Assembly (NCBI GenBank): GCA_035297145.1
Contig: DATGZN010000027.1
Span: forward strand, 62,001 to 126,000
Direction: 5' to 3'
Source: QHXW01 sp035297145
Lineage (GTDB): Bacteria; Acidobacteriota; Terriglobia; Bryobacterales; Bryobacteraceae
DNA: 64,000 nt
This document shows positions 25,253 through 33,181 of the stretch, in pieces (within the stretch, counting starts at the first letter, position 1; the number at the start of each line of letters is the position of its first letter). The position numbers were made by a program, and so were the translations under genes. The notes under the pieces are model-generated. The model was given only the letters and a program-made list of their open reading frames with translations, was not told where the DNA came from and ran no database searches.

Positions 25253-25440
25253 GGAACAGTGAGTTCGCCTATCTTTCGCATCCCGGGAATCTCCCCACTC
25301 GTTAGGTCGTGATACAGGTCTTTGAGACTCTCCTGTAAGTCCTCGAAGCTCTCGCCCTGGGTCATGTGGTCTGGATATTCCTCAAAATACCCGACCCACT
25401 GCTCGCCATCTTGCCAGTAGACGTAGCGGGCCCTGTTCAT
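25249..25440 (-). CDS. hicB: HicB-family antitoxin
   Basis: A 63-residue protein matching short HicB antitoxins: RYVYWQDGEQWVGYFEEYPDH forms the RNase-H-like partial fold, then TQGESFEDLQESLKDLYHDL and SGEIPG at the end. HicB binds and silences the mRNA interferase HicA and often represses its own operon. Here a full hicA is missing from its normal place just downstream and a nuclease-like gene follows. The usual role is therefore in doubt, and it may have been co-opted to control the new partner. Confidence 0.8.
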   Translation of the reverse strand: MNRARYVYWQDGEQWVGYFEEYPDHMTQGESFEDLQESLKDLYHDLTSGEIPGMRKIGELTVP

Positions 25441-25464
25441 ATTCCTAGTGTAGCGTCTTCCTTG

Positions 25465-25962
25465 TTATTCGGTTCTCGCAATGGCTCCCAACTTCCCTTC
25501 CACCGCCGACAGATAATCCCTCGGTGCAATCAGTATCTGCGTCCCCCGCACGCCCGCCGATACGGATATCACATCGAACAGTTCGGCGGTTTCGTCGAGG
25601 TAGACGGGAAAGTTGCGCTTCGCGGCGAGGGCGGTCACGCCGCCTCGGATGTAGCCGGCTAGGGGCTGTACTTCTTTCATGGGGACCAATTCCACTTTGC
25701 GGTCGCCGGTGAGGCGGGCGAGGGCTTTCTCGTCGAGTTGCGCGTCGGCGGGGACCACGGCGAGACAGACGCCGTTCCGGTCACCGCGGGCTACCAGGGT
25801 TTTGAACACCTGCTCGGCGGGCAGGCCGATCTTGGCGGCGACGGTCTTGGCGTCGAGGTCGTCGGGGTCGACTTCGTAGTCGCGAAGCTCGTAGCGGATT
25901 CCCAGCTCATCCAGGAGCCGGACGGCGTTGGTTTTCATTTTGGGGTGATCGCTGTATGTCAT
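25465..25962 (-). CDS. ybaK: Cys-tRNA(Pro)/Cys-tRNA(Cys) deacylase, YbaK family
   Basis: A 165-residue YbaK/EbsC protein. The family start MKTNAVRLLDELGIRYELRDYE is recognisable at codon 9, followed by VFKTLVARGD (catalytic Lys region), LAVVPADAQLDEKALARL and GVTALAAKRNFPVYLDE. It hydrolyses Cys misacylated on tRNA(Pro). The ATG at 25962 is used here, but the Met at 25938 is the more family-like start. It lies 11 bases after a toxin gene on the same strand, with which it is not functionally linked as far as I know. Confidence 0.86.
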   Translation of the reverse strand: MTYSDHPKMKTNAVRLLDELGIRYELRDYEVDPDDLDAKTVAAKIGLPAEQVFKTLVARGDRNGVCLAVVPADAQLDEKALARLTGDRKVELVPMKEVQPLAGYIRGGVTALAAKRNFPVYLDETAELFDVISVSAGVRGTQILIAPRDYLSAVEGKLGAIARTE

Positions 25963-25973
25963 GCCTCCGCGAT

Positions 25974-26273
25974 TCACTTGTACGCCGAATCGTGGTCGGG
26001 ATGGAGAGAAAGAAAGCGCAGAAACTCGCCCTGGCGGTAGGCAACAGCTCGTACGCGCTTGGTCACGCGGAGGCTGTAGAGGCGCTGTCCGGCGGGACCG
26101 GGTCGCGACAGGATGGCTTCCCAGCGAAGGCCCGGATCGGCATACAGTTGATTCCAATCCAGCCGCAGGATCTTGCGCAGCGTGGCCAGGACGGCCAGTA
26201 CATCGTCACGCTCCAAGGCGAACCAATCGCTCTGAAATTCGGGATTGTTGAGATCGAGCGCGATGCGGGCCAC
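25974..26273 (-). CDS. RelE-like toxin of a type II toxin-antitoxin pair
   Basis: A GTG at 26273, 14 bases after the antitoxin stop, opens a 99-residue basic protein. The C-terminal half (GQRLYSLRVTKRVRAVAYRQGEFLRFLSLHPDHDSAY) has the strand order and conserved Arg of RelE/ParE-type toxins. The N-terminal part (LNNPEFQSDWFALERDDVLAVLATLRKIL) forms the helices. Such toxins usually cleave ribosome-bound mRNA or inhibit gyrase. No Shine-Dalgarno is seen, so translation may depend on the antitoxin. The family is assigned by pattern and context only. Confidence 0.62.
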   Translation of the reverse strand: MARIALDLNNPEFQSDWFALERDDVLAVLATLRKILRLDWNQLYADPGLRWEAILSRPGPAGQRLYSLRVTKRVRAVAYRQGEFLRFLSLHPDHDSAYK

Positions 26274-26287
26274 GGGACGGCAGCGCT

Positions 26288-26551
26288 CTATTTTTTGCGT
26301 GTCAGCTTGCGCGCCAGGCGATCGAGATTGGAGGCGCGCGGCGGGTGCTTGCCGGCCCACTCGACGGCACGGTCCAGCTTTTCTTTGGCGGGCGACTGGT
26401 GCAGCCACAGCTCGTTCTCGGGTATGACGCGAGCCGCCTTGACGACCCACACGCCGTCATCCACCTGTTCAACCGTTACGGTTCTGCCGGCATGTTGTTT
26501 GCCGATGGAGATCTGGCCACTGGCGCCGATGGTTTTCACTTCAACGGGCAT
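26288..26551 (-). CDS. AbrB/MazE-like antitoxin
   Basis: An 87-residue protein beginning MPVEVKTIGASGQISIGKQHAGRTVTVEQVDDGVW, with the swapped-hairpin beta pattern of AbrB/MazE DNA-binding domains, then a helical C-terminus (PAKEKLDRAVEWAGKHP) rich in Lys/Arg that would wrap the toxin. It immediately precedes the RelE-like toxin, the normal antitoxin-first order. It should repress the operon together with the toxin. Confidence 0.66.
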   Translation of the reverse strand: MPVEVKTIGASGQISIGKQHAGRTVTVEQVDDGVWVVKAARVIPENELWLHQSPAKEKLDRAVEWAGKHPPRASNLDRLARKLTRKK

Positions 26552-26703
26552 TCATGCAGCCTCATCTGCATGATAGCATGAAGGCACGATTCCATCCTCG
26601 GCTGCGCCACCGCTTCCTTTGGGCGCGGCTCGGTCAGGGCTGCAAGCGTGAAGGCGACGCTGCAACCCGACTAACGATGAAATGCTCTCAAAACGCGCAA
26701 TGT

Positions 26704-26709
26704 TATAAT
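26704..26709 (+). promoter_or_regulatory. -10 element of the aldolase gene
   Basis: A perfect TATAAT lies 25 bases upstream of the aldolase ATG, with AGGAG between them. The -35 region is poor. It gives a very short leader. Confidence 0.45.
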
Positions 26710-26734
26710 TTTCTTCAGCGACAGGAGTCACTGG

Positions 26735-27397
26735 ATGAAGATTTTTCTCGATACCGCCAACCTCGACGAGCTGAAGAAAGGCGCCGCGTGGGGCGTTGTG
26801 GACGGCGTCACCACCAACCCATCCTTGATTGCCAAGGAAGGCCGGCCAATGGCCGAGCAGGTTCGCATGATCTGCGACATCGTGGACGGCGACATCAGCG
26901 CTGAGGTGGTGGCCACCGAAACCAAGGAGATGATCCGCGAGGGACGCGAGCTGGCGCGCATCCATAAGAACATCGTGGTGAAGTGCCCGCTCACGCGCGA
27001 CGGAATTCGCGCCACCAAGGCGCTGAGCCAGGATGGTCTCCGCGTGAACGTGACGTTGTGCTTTACGGCGGGACAGGCATTGCTGGCGGCGAAGGCGGGC
27101 GCATACATCATCAGTCCATTTGTAGGGCGCCTCGATGATATCGGGTGGACGGGGATGGACCTGATCCGCAGCATCACCACGATCTACAAAAATTACGGAT
27201 ACAAGACGCAGGTGCTGGCGGCATCGCTCAGATCGCCCACACACGTGATCGATTCCGCCACGGCGGGCGCGCACATCGGAACCATGCCGTTCAAGGTTCT
27301 TGACATGCTGTTTAATCATCCGCTGACCGAGAAGGGGCTCGAGCAATTCCTGAAAGACTACAACAAGGTATTTCAGGAGAGTCCGGTCGCTGGTTAG
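26735..27397 (+). CDS. fsa: Transaldolase / fructose-6-phosphate aldolase (TalC/Fsa family)
   Basis: A 220-residue class I aldolase of the short Tal/Fsa branch. MKIFLDTAN at the start, DGVTTNPSLIAKEG, the Schiff-base Lys83 in HKNIVVKCPLT, and ISPFVGRLDDIGWTGMDLI are all present. It transfers or cleaves a dihydroxyacetone unit of fructose 6-phosphate in the non-oxidative pentose phosphate pathway. CAGGAG precedes the ATG at a good distance. Transaldolase versus aldolase activity cannot be decided from sequence alone. Confidence 0.92.
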   Translation: MKIFLDTANLDELKKGAAWGVVDGVTTNPSLIAKEGRPMAEQVRMICDIVDGDISAEVVATETKEMIREGRELARIHKNIVVKCPLTRDGIRATKALSQDGLRVNVTLCFTAGQALLAAKAGAYIISPFVGRLDDIGWTGMDLIRSITTIYKNYGYKTQVLAASLRSPTHVIDSATAGAHIGTMPFKVLDMLFNHPLTEKGLEQFLKDYNKVFQESPVAG

Positions 27398-27417
27398 GCA
27401 CACTATTCCCGAAAGAT

Positions 27418-27828
27418 ATGAAAATGGCGCTGGCGAATATGCTTTCGTCCGGCGGGACGATGTTAACGCTGGGCGGCGGTGCGGCTGTTGCAGGCTTGGG
27501 CGCCTGGGGGATCTACCGGTACATCAAGAGCCGGCCGAGCGCTGCGGAACTGGAACGGCGGCGGCGAGCCGATCTGCGGGCGCGCGGCAAGATGGGCGAC
27601 GCCAACCTGCTTGAATTCCGCGACGAGATGGTGATGTACTCGTATGCCATCGGCGGCGTCGAATACACGGCGAGCCAGGACCTTTCCGATTTGCAACCAC
27701 ATTTGCCGGCGGACCGGTGGAGCACCATCGGGCCGGTGTGCATCAAGTATGATCCGCGCAATCCCGCGAATTCCATCGTGCTGAGCGAGGAATGGAGCGG
27801 GCTGCGCACCGCGCATCGGGTAGAATAG
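27418..27828 (+). CDS. Membrane-anchored DUF3592-like protein
   Basis: A 136-residue protein with one N-terminal membrane segment (residues 15-33, TMLTLGGGAAVAGLGAWGI) followed by a charged helix and a beta-rich domain. The pattern YSYAIGGVEYTASQD then IGPVCIKYDPRNPANSIVL resembles DUF3592 domains, whose function is unknown. It follows the aldolase by 20 bases and is probably co-transcribed. Its ribosome site is poor (GAAAGA). Confidence 0.62.
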   Translation: MKMALANMLSSGGTMLTLGGGAAVAGLGAWGIYRYIKSRPSAAELERRRRADLRARGKMGDANLLEFRDEMVMYSYAIGGVEYTASQDLSDLQPHLPADRWSTIGPVCIKYDPRNPANSIVLSEEWSGLRTAHRVE

Positions 27829-27861
27829 ACAGTTCTACCAATCCACTCAGGAGATCAATTA

Positions 27862-28254
27862 ATGAATCGCAGCAAAGTCATGAAGGCCACCTTGTCCGTG
27901 GCCGTTGCCCTCGGACTGTTCGGCGCGGGCGTATTGACCGGAAAGAACACGTTTCACCAGCCGAACTCCATCATCCACTTAGTAACGGTTCAATGGACGG
28001 ACGATTCGACGCCGGCACAGCAAGAGGCTGCAATCGACGGTGTCAAAACTATGGCCGCTGAGATACCGGGAATCAAGAATATCTGGGTAAAGCCGATCCG
28101 GGTGCAACCGCGGGAGTACAACGCCGTGTTCGCGATCGAGTTCGAGAACAAAGCGGCGGCTGACGCCTACGCGGATCATCCCGCGCACAAGGCGTGGGAG
28201 AAAATCTACCAGCCGATCCACAAGGAGAGCCGGTCGCAAGAGGTTACGAATTAG
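27862..28254 (+). CDS. Dabb-domain (A/B barrel) protein with N-terminal membrane signal
   Basis: A 130-residue protein: a hydrophobic N-terminal signal (ATLSVAVALGLFGAGVLTG) then a stress-responsive A/B-barrel (Dabb) domain, seen in IIHLVTVQWTD, AAIDGVKTMAAEIPGIKNIWV, YNAVFAIEFENKAAADAY and HPAHKAWEKIYQPI. Dabb proteins are small dimeric ferredoxin-like barrels, often of unknown role. AGGAGAT precedes the ATG. The presence of an export signal is a variation on the usual cytosolic form. Confidence 0.8.
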   Translation: MNRSKVMKATLSVAVALGLFGAGVLTGKNTFHQPNSIIHLVTVQWTDDSTPAQQEAAIDGVKTMAAEIPGIKNIWVKPIRVQPREYNAVFAIEFENKAAADAYADHPAHKAWEKIYQPIHKESRSQEVTN

Positions 28255-28263
28255 AAGGAGAGC

Positions 28264-28277
28264 CCGGACATGTCCGG
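28264..28277. terminator. Possible bidirectional terminator hairpin
   Basis: Perfect 14-base palindrome with arms CCGGACA and TGTCCGG, between the convergent Dabb gene and pyrE, followed by CCTTT on the plus strand. There is no long U tract, so termination is plausible but weakly supported. Confidence 0.4.
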
Positions 28278-28280
28278 CCT

Positions 28281-28895
28281 TTACACCCAGACCTTTTCCA
28301 GCTTCACGCCGCGGCGGCAGAGATCGCAGTGCCCGGCGTCGGCATAGTAGCTGGCTTCGAGCTTGGCCAGGTAGTAGAGCGGCAGCGAGCCGAAGTCCTT
28401 GGTATTTGGATTGGGCTGATAGATGATCACGGCGAGGCCCAGCACCTTGGCTCCACGGGATTCGAGCAGAGTCTGCATCTCGCGCAGCTTGCTGCCGGAG
28501 CGCAGGATGTCGTCGACCAGCACGACCTGCTCACCGGGATGCTGCTCCAGATATTGGCGGAAGCGCATGGACTTGTTCTCGTCATCACGCTCGGCCCAAT
28601 AGACCTGCTTGGCGCGCAGGGCTTCGCAGACGCCATAGGCCACAGGCAAGCCGCCTGTTGCCGGCGCGACGATGGAAAGCTCGGGCACCAGGGCACGGAT
28701 CTCGGGGTTAGCACGCAACAAGCGGCTCAAGCCGACGCTGAGCGTGCGCGCGTGCTGGTAGTAGCGCATGGCCAGCGGTACTTGCAGATATTCGTTCGAA
28801 TGCAGGCCGTTCGGATACACGAAATGGCCGTCGCGCAACGCGCCCGTCTGGCGAAGCACGCGCACAACTTCCTCAGCAGTGGGGAGAAGATGCAT
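28281..28895 (-). CDS. pyrE: Orotate phosphoribosyltransferase
   Basis: A 204-residue type I phosphoribosyltransferase with the PRPP loop VVLVDDILRSGSKL (Asp128, Asp129), the orotate-binding N-terminal region GALRDGHFVYPNGLHSNEYLQVP and the flexible-loop region YWAERDDENKSMRFRQY. It makes OMP in pyrimidine synthesis. Two Cys near the C-terminus (HCDLC) add a possible metal knuckle not found in all PyrE proteins. It follows the sugar-transferase gene with a 5-base gap. Confidence 0.88.
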   Translation of the reverse strand: MHLLPTAEEVVRVLRQTGALRDGHFVYPNGLHSNEYLQVPLAMRYYQHARTLSVGLSRLLRANPEIRALVPELSIVAPATGGLPVAYGVCEALRAKQVYWAERDDENKSMRFRQYLEQHPGEQVVLVDDILRSGSKLREMQTLLESRGAKVLGLAVIIYQPNPNTKDFGSLPLYYLAKLEASYYADAGHCDLCRRGVKLEKVWV

Positions 28896-28900
28896 TGCGT

Positions 28901-30313
28901 CTAGTGGGCTCCTTTGCCGGAGAGAACTTTGGGAATGGTGAGCAGCAAGATTTTCCAGTCGAGACCCAGCGACCAGTTATCGATGTATTGCATGTCCATG
29001 CGCATCCAGGTTTCGAAATCGACATTGTCCCGCCCGGCCAGCGCCCATAGGCAGGTCAGGCCGGGGCGCATGCGCAAGCGGCGGCGCTGCCAGCGCTGAT
29101 ATTGCTCGACCTCTTCGGGAACGGCGGGACGCGGTCCGACGAGTGACATGTCGCCGCGGAGAACATTCCATAATTGCGGCCATTCGTCGATGGAGAATTT
29201 CCGCAGATAGCGGCCGATCGGCGTAAGGCGCGGATCATCGGGGATCTTGGTGGCGGTGGTCCGCACGCTCAAATGGGCCACGGTGTCGCGCATGGAGTCG
29301 GCATTCTGGCACATGGAACGGAACTTGTAGAATACGAATTGGCGCCCGTTCAACCCGCAGCGCACTTGGTGAAATACGACCGGGCCCGGAGAAGTCAGAC
29401 GGATGGCGAGGGCAACCAGAAGCATGAAAGGAGCCAGCACGACAAGCGCGGCGCCGGCGACTACGCAGTCAATGACACGTTTGGCCAGCAGGCGGATTTC
29501 GTCGTGTGGCGCCGCGGAGAACGTCAGCAATGGCGTAAAGGCGAGACGCTCCAGATAGACTTCGCTATTGATGTGCGGAAAAAAATCGACGGCCACGCGC
29601 GTGCGTACGCCTTCCTCATCGCACAGCAGGAAGACCTCTTCGAGCTCGCTGAGCCGGGCGCTGTCGACCGCAAAGATGATTTCGTCAATCACGTGCTGAC
29701 GCAGCAGGAGGGCGAGTTCCTTGATTGGAAACACGGGGTAGGTGGAGGCCAGACGGATCTCCGTGAGTGAAGACGGGATATCCGCGAGGAAGCCTTTCAG
29801 TCGGATGCCGTGTTGCGCGGATCGCTCCAGGGCTTGGCCCAGGCGCTGTGCGCGATCGCCCAAACCGACCAGCATCACGTAATGGAGGGCGCCGAATTCG
29901 CGCCGCACCACACCTACCAGGCGGCCCGCGGTGAGCCGGAAGACCAGCAGAAAAACCCAGCTATAAGCGGCGAGCAGTGCGAGAAATGGGCGGCTGACGT
30001 CGAGCCGCAGCAGGTATTCGAAGACCACCAGAAAGATGACCCCGTAGCCGCACTGGCGGGAGCTATCGCGCAGGATTACGCGAGGATCGCCGGAATCAAG
30101 CTTGTCGTATACACCCAGCCAGAGGCCGACGATGACCCAGGCAGCCAGCGAGACACCGAGAAGGAGCGCCTTTTCGGAGACGGTAAAGAAAAATGCGCGC
30201 TGGAGATGCAGCAACAGGCGCGTCTGGTAGGCGGCTTCGAAGGCGAGCGCAGTGAGCAGCACGTCGGACACGCCAAACAGGACTTTGGCTTTCCGATGCT
30301 GACGGCTGAACAT
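28901..30313 (-). CDS. Exopolysaccharide polyprenyl-phosphate sugar-1-phosphate transferase
   Basis: A 470-residue membrane enzyme with the architecture of initiating glycosyl-phosphotransferases (WbaP/PssY-like). Four hydrophobic helices lie in the first 125 residues, followed by a CoA-binding-like Rossmann region (residues 145-250), another membrane helix (CVVAGAALVVLAPFMLLVALAI, about 285-306), and the catalytic domain with VFHQVRCGLNGRQFVFYKFRSM, KFSIDEWPQLWNVL and GDMSLVGPRPAVPEEVE. It attaches the first sugar phosphate to undecaprenyl phosphate to start polysaccharide assembly. No other glycan cluster genes are adjacent. Confidence 0.9.
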   Translation of the reverse strand: MFSRQHRKAKVLFGVSDVLLTALAFEAAYQTRLLLHLQRAFFFTVSEKALLLGVSLAAWVIVGLWLGVYDKLDSGDPRVILRDSSRQCGYGVIFLVVFEYLLRLDVSRPFLALLAAYSWVFLLVFRLTAGRLVGVVRREFGALHYVMLVGLGDRAQRLGQALERSAQHGIRLKGFLADIPSSLTEIRLASTYPVFPIKELALLLRQHVIDEIIFAVDSARLSELEEVFLLCDEEGVRTRVAVDFFPHINSEVYLERLAFTPLLTFSAAPHDEIRLLAKRVIDCVVAGAALVVLAPFMLLVALAIRLTSPGPVVFHQVRCGLNGRQFVFYKFRSMCQNADSMRDTVAHLSVRTTATKIPDDPRLTPIGRYLRKFSIDEWPQLWNVLRGDMSLVGPRPAVPEEVEQYQRWQRRRLRMRPGLTCLWALAGRDNVDFETWMRMDMQYIDNWSLGLDWKILLLTIPKVLSGKGAH

Positions 30314-30359
30314 CCGGAAGACAGAATAGCATGCGGGGGCGCGGAGGGCTGCGGGGGAT

Positions 30360-31898
30360 CTATCGCATGCGCAGATCTCGACCCGTCATTTCTTTTGGCT
30401 GCTGTTCGCCGAGGACGGCTAGAATCGTCGGGGCGATGTCCTGGAGGGCGCCGTCGGTGCGCAGTTTGACGCGTCCGTCGTCGGTCACCAGGATAAACGG
30501 CACGGGATTGGTGGTGTGGTAGGTGTGGGGGCCGTGGGTGATCGGATCGATCATGGTCTCGGCGTTGCCGTGGTCTGCGGTAATCAGCCAGGCGCCTTTA
30601 CGCGCGCGCAGAGCCTGGTAGATGCGGGCGAGGCAGGCGTCGACTGTTTCGACCGCGCGGACGGTGGGCTCCATTTTGCCAGAATGACCCACCATGTCGG
30701 CGTTGGCAAAGTTCATGACGATTACGTCGAAGTTGCCGCCTTCGATCGCTTTGACGATCACGTCAGTAATGCCGGCCGCGCTCATCTCCGGCTTCAAATC
30801 GTAGGTCGCCACCTTGGGTGACTGCACCATCTCGCGCTCTTCGCCCGGGTAGGGCTTCTCGTTGCCACCGTTGAAGAAATAGGTGACGTGGGCGTATTTC
30901 TCGGTTTCGGCCACGCGCAGGTTCTTCCAGTTGAGTTGCGCCATGACGTTCGCCAGGATGTTGTGCGGATGCTCGCGTGGCAACACATAGGGCAACGTAA
31001 ACGTCTTGTCGTACTGCGTCATGGCGACGTAGTGCAGGTTCTTTGGCGCGAGCGATCGCGAGGGACGCTCGAGCGTAGCGTCGGTGAGCGCCATGGTGGT
31101 TTCACGCGCGCGGTCGGCACGGAAGTTGAAGAAGATCACAGAATCATCGTCGCGGATGCGCCCCACGGGATCGCCGCGGTCATCCACCATGGTAACCGGC
31201 TCGACAAATTCATCGGTCACGCCCTTCTCGTAAGAACGCTCCATCGCCGCGACGGGGTCAGTCGCCTTCTCGCCATTGCCTAGCACCATGGCTCCGAAAG
31301 CGCGCTCGATGCGCTCCCAGCGCTTATCCCGATCCATGGCGTAGTAGCGGCCGGATACCGATGCGATGCGGCCCACTCCGATGGTGCGCATTTCTTTTTC
31401 GAGCTCGCGCAGATAGCCGGCGCCGCTCTCCGGGGGAGTGTCGCGGCCGTCCATGAACGCGTGGACGAAAACCTTTTCAACGCCTTCCTGCTTGGCGAGG
31501 CGAAGCAGAGCGTACAAGTGCGTAAGGTACGAATGCACGCCACCGTCGCTACACAACCCCAAGAAATGTAATTGATGCGTCCGTGCGTTCTTCATGCAAT
31601 CGAGCAGGATGGGGTTCCGGAAGAACTCGCCCGAGGCGATCAGGGCGTCGATGCGTGTTACGTCCATCTGGACAATGCGGCCGGCGCCGATGTTCAGGTG
31701 GCCGACTTCGCTGTTGCCCATCTGGCCCTCAGGCAGCCCGACGTACGGGCCGGAGGTGTGGATCAGAGTATTCGGAAACTCGCGCAGCAGCTTGTCGTAT
31801 GTCGGCTTGCGCGCGGCGGCGATGGCGTTCCCCTCAACGGCGGGCGAGAAGCCCCAGCCGTCGAGGATGGTCAGGATGAGCGGTCTGGGTCGCGGCAT
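30360..31898 (-). CDS. gpmI: 2,3-bisphosphoglycerate-independent phosphoglycerate mutase
   Basis: A 512-residue alkaline-phosphatase-fold mutase of normal length. Asp13 in ILDGWG and the phosphorylated Ser63 in GQMGNSEVGH are present, with SDGGVHS, HAFMDGRDTPP, FNFRADRARE and TADHGNAE forming the two-manganese site. It interconverts 3- and 2-phosphoglycerate in glycolysis. Its ATG overlaps the TAA of eno by one base, so the two glycolytic steps are translationally coupled. Confidence 0.95.
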   Translation of the reverse strand: MPRPRPLILTILDGWGFSPAVEGNAIAAARKPTYDKLLREFPNTLIHTSGPYVGLPEGQMGNSEVGHLNIGAGRIVQMDVTRIDALIASGEFFRNPILLDCMKNARTHQLHFLGLCSDGGVHSYLTHLYALLRLAKQEGVEKVFVHAFMDGRDTPPESGAGYLRELEKEMRTIGVGRIASVSGRYYAMDRDKRWERIERAFGAMVLGNGEKATDPVAAMERSYEKGVTDEFVEPVTMVDDRGDPVGRIRDDDSVIFFNFRADRARETTMALTDATLERPSRSLAPKNLHYVAMTQYDKTFTLPYVLPREHPHNILANVMAQLNWKNLRVAETEKYAHVTYFFNGGNEKPYPGEEREMVQSPKVATYDLKPEMSAAGITDVIVKAIEGGNFDVIVMNFANADMVGHSGKMEPTVRAVETVDACLARIYQALRARKGAWLITADHGNAETMIDPITHGPHTYHTTNPVPFILVTDDGRVKLRTDGALQDIAPTILAVLGEQQPKEMTGRDLRMR

Positions 31899-33181
31899 TA
31901 CTGGCGGAAAGCCTTCCTGCCGGGGAAGCGCGCACCATCGCCGAGCTGCTGTTCGATGCGGAGTAACTGATTGTACTTAGCGATGCGATCGGTGCGGCTG
32001 GCCGAGCCGGTCTTGATTTGCCCTGCGCCAGTGGCCACTACGAGATCAGCGATGAACGGATCCTCGGTCTCGCCGGAACGGTGCGACACAACCGCCGTGT
32101 AATTGGCAACCGAAGCCATCTGCATCGCTTCCAGAGTTTCCGTCAGCGTGCCGATCTGGTTCACCTTCACCAGAATTGAATTCGCAATTCCTTGTTCGAT
32201 TCCCTTGCGGAAGATCGCCGGGTTGGTAACGAAAATGTCGTCGCCGACGAGCTGAATCTTACTCCCGAGAGTTTTGGTGAGCAGCTTCCAACCGGGCCAG
32301 TCCTCTTCCGACATGCCGTCTTCGAGCGAAATAATGGCGGGGAACTGGCGCACCCAGTTGGCCCAAAACTCCACCATCTGCTCGGAGGTGCGCTGGCTCT
32401 TGTCGGATTTCTTGAACACGTACTTGCCGTCGATATAGAACTCGCTGGACGCAGGGTCGAGCGCGATACCGATCTGCTCGCCAGGCTTGTAGCCGGCCTG
32501 CGTGATGGCTTCGAGGACCACTTCCAGCGCTTCATCGTTGGATTTGAGATTCGGGGCGAAGCCGCCTTCATCGCCGACGGCGGTAGAGTAGTTTCGTTTC
32601 TTGAGAACCTTCTTCAGCGTATGGAAGACTTCTACTCCCATGCGCAGCGCTTCGGAAAACTTGGGCGCGCCGTAAGGGGCAATCATGAATTCCTGCACGT
32701 CCACGGAATTGTCGGCGTGCGCGCCACCGTTCAGGATGTTCATGAGAGGTACGGGCAAAATGCAGGCGCCCACACCGCCCAGGTAACGGTAGAGCGGCGT
32801 GCGTTCGGACGCTGCTGCGGCGCGTGCCGCGGCCAGGGAAACCGCCAGCATGGCATTAGCGCCGAGCTTGCCTTTGTTCTCGGTTCCATCCAGCTCAATC
32901 ATCAGGCGGTCAATGTTGGCCTGCTGCCTTGCGTCCTTGCCCTGGAGGGCAGCCGCGATTTCCTTGTTAATATGCTCTACCGCCTTACGCGTTCCCTTTC
33001 CCAGATAGCGCGAGGTGTCGCCATCACGCAGCTCGACGGCCTCGTGCTCGCCTGTTGAAGCGCCCGAGGGAACGGCAGCGCGTCCCAGGCTGCCATCCGC
33101 CAGAAATACGTCGGCTTCCACAGTCGGATTTCCGCGGGAATCCAGGATCTCAATGCCCGTAATCTTTGCAATCGTCGTCAC
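31898..33181 (-). CDS. eno: Enolase
   Basis: A 427-residue enolase with SGASTGEHEAVELRD at the N-terminus, GDEGGFAP, the metal ligand region SLEDGMSEEDW, VGDDIFVTNP and the catalytic lysine in LVKVNQIGTLTETL, plus SHRSGETEDPFIAD. It converts 2-phosphoglycerate to phosphoenolpyruvate. The GTG start at 33181 overlaps the TGA of glgC (GTGA), with AAGGAG upstream. Confidence 0.97.
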   Translation of the reverse strand: MTTIAKITGIEILDSRGNPTVEADVFLADGSLGRAAVPSGASTGEHEAVELRDGDTSRYLGKGTRKAVEHINKEIAAALQGKDARQQANIDRLMIELDGTENKGKLGANAMLAVSLAAARAAAASERTPLYRYLGGVGACILPVPLMNILNGGAHADNSVDVQEFMIAPYGAPKFSEALRMGVEVFHTLKKVLKKRNYSTAVGDEGGFAPNLKSNDEALEVVLEAITQAGYKPGEQIGIALDPASSEFYIDGKYVFKKSDKSQRTSEQMVEFWANWVRQFPAIISLEDGMSEEDWPGWKLLTKTLGSKIQLVGDDIFVTNPAIFRKGIEQGIANSILVKVNQIGTLTETLEAMQMASVANYTAVVSHRSGETEDPFIADLVVATGAGQIKTGSASRTDRIAKYNQLLRIEQQLGDGARFPGRKAFRQ

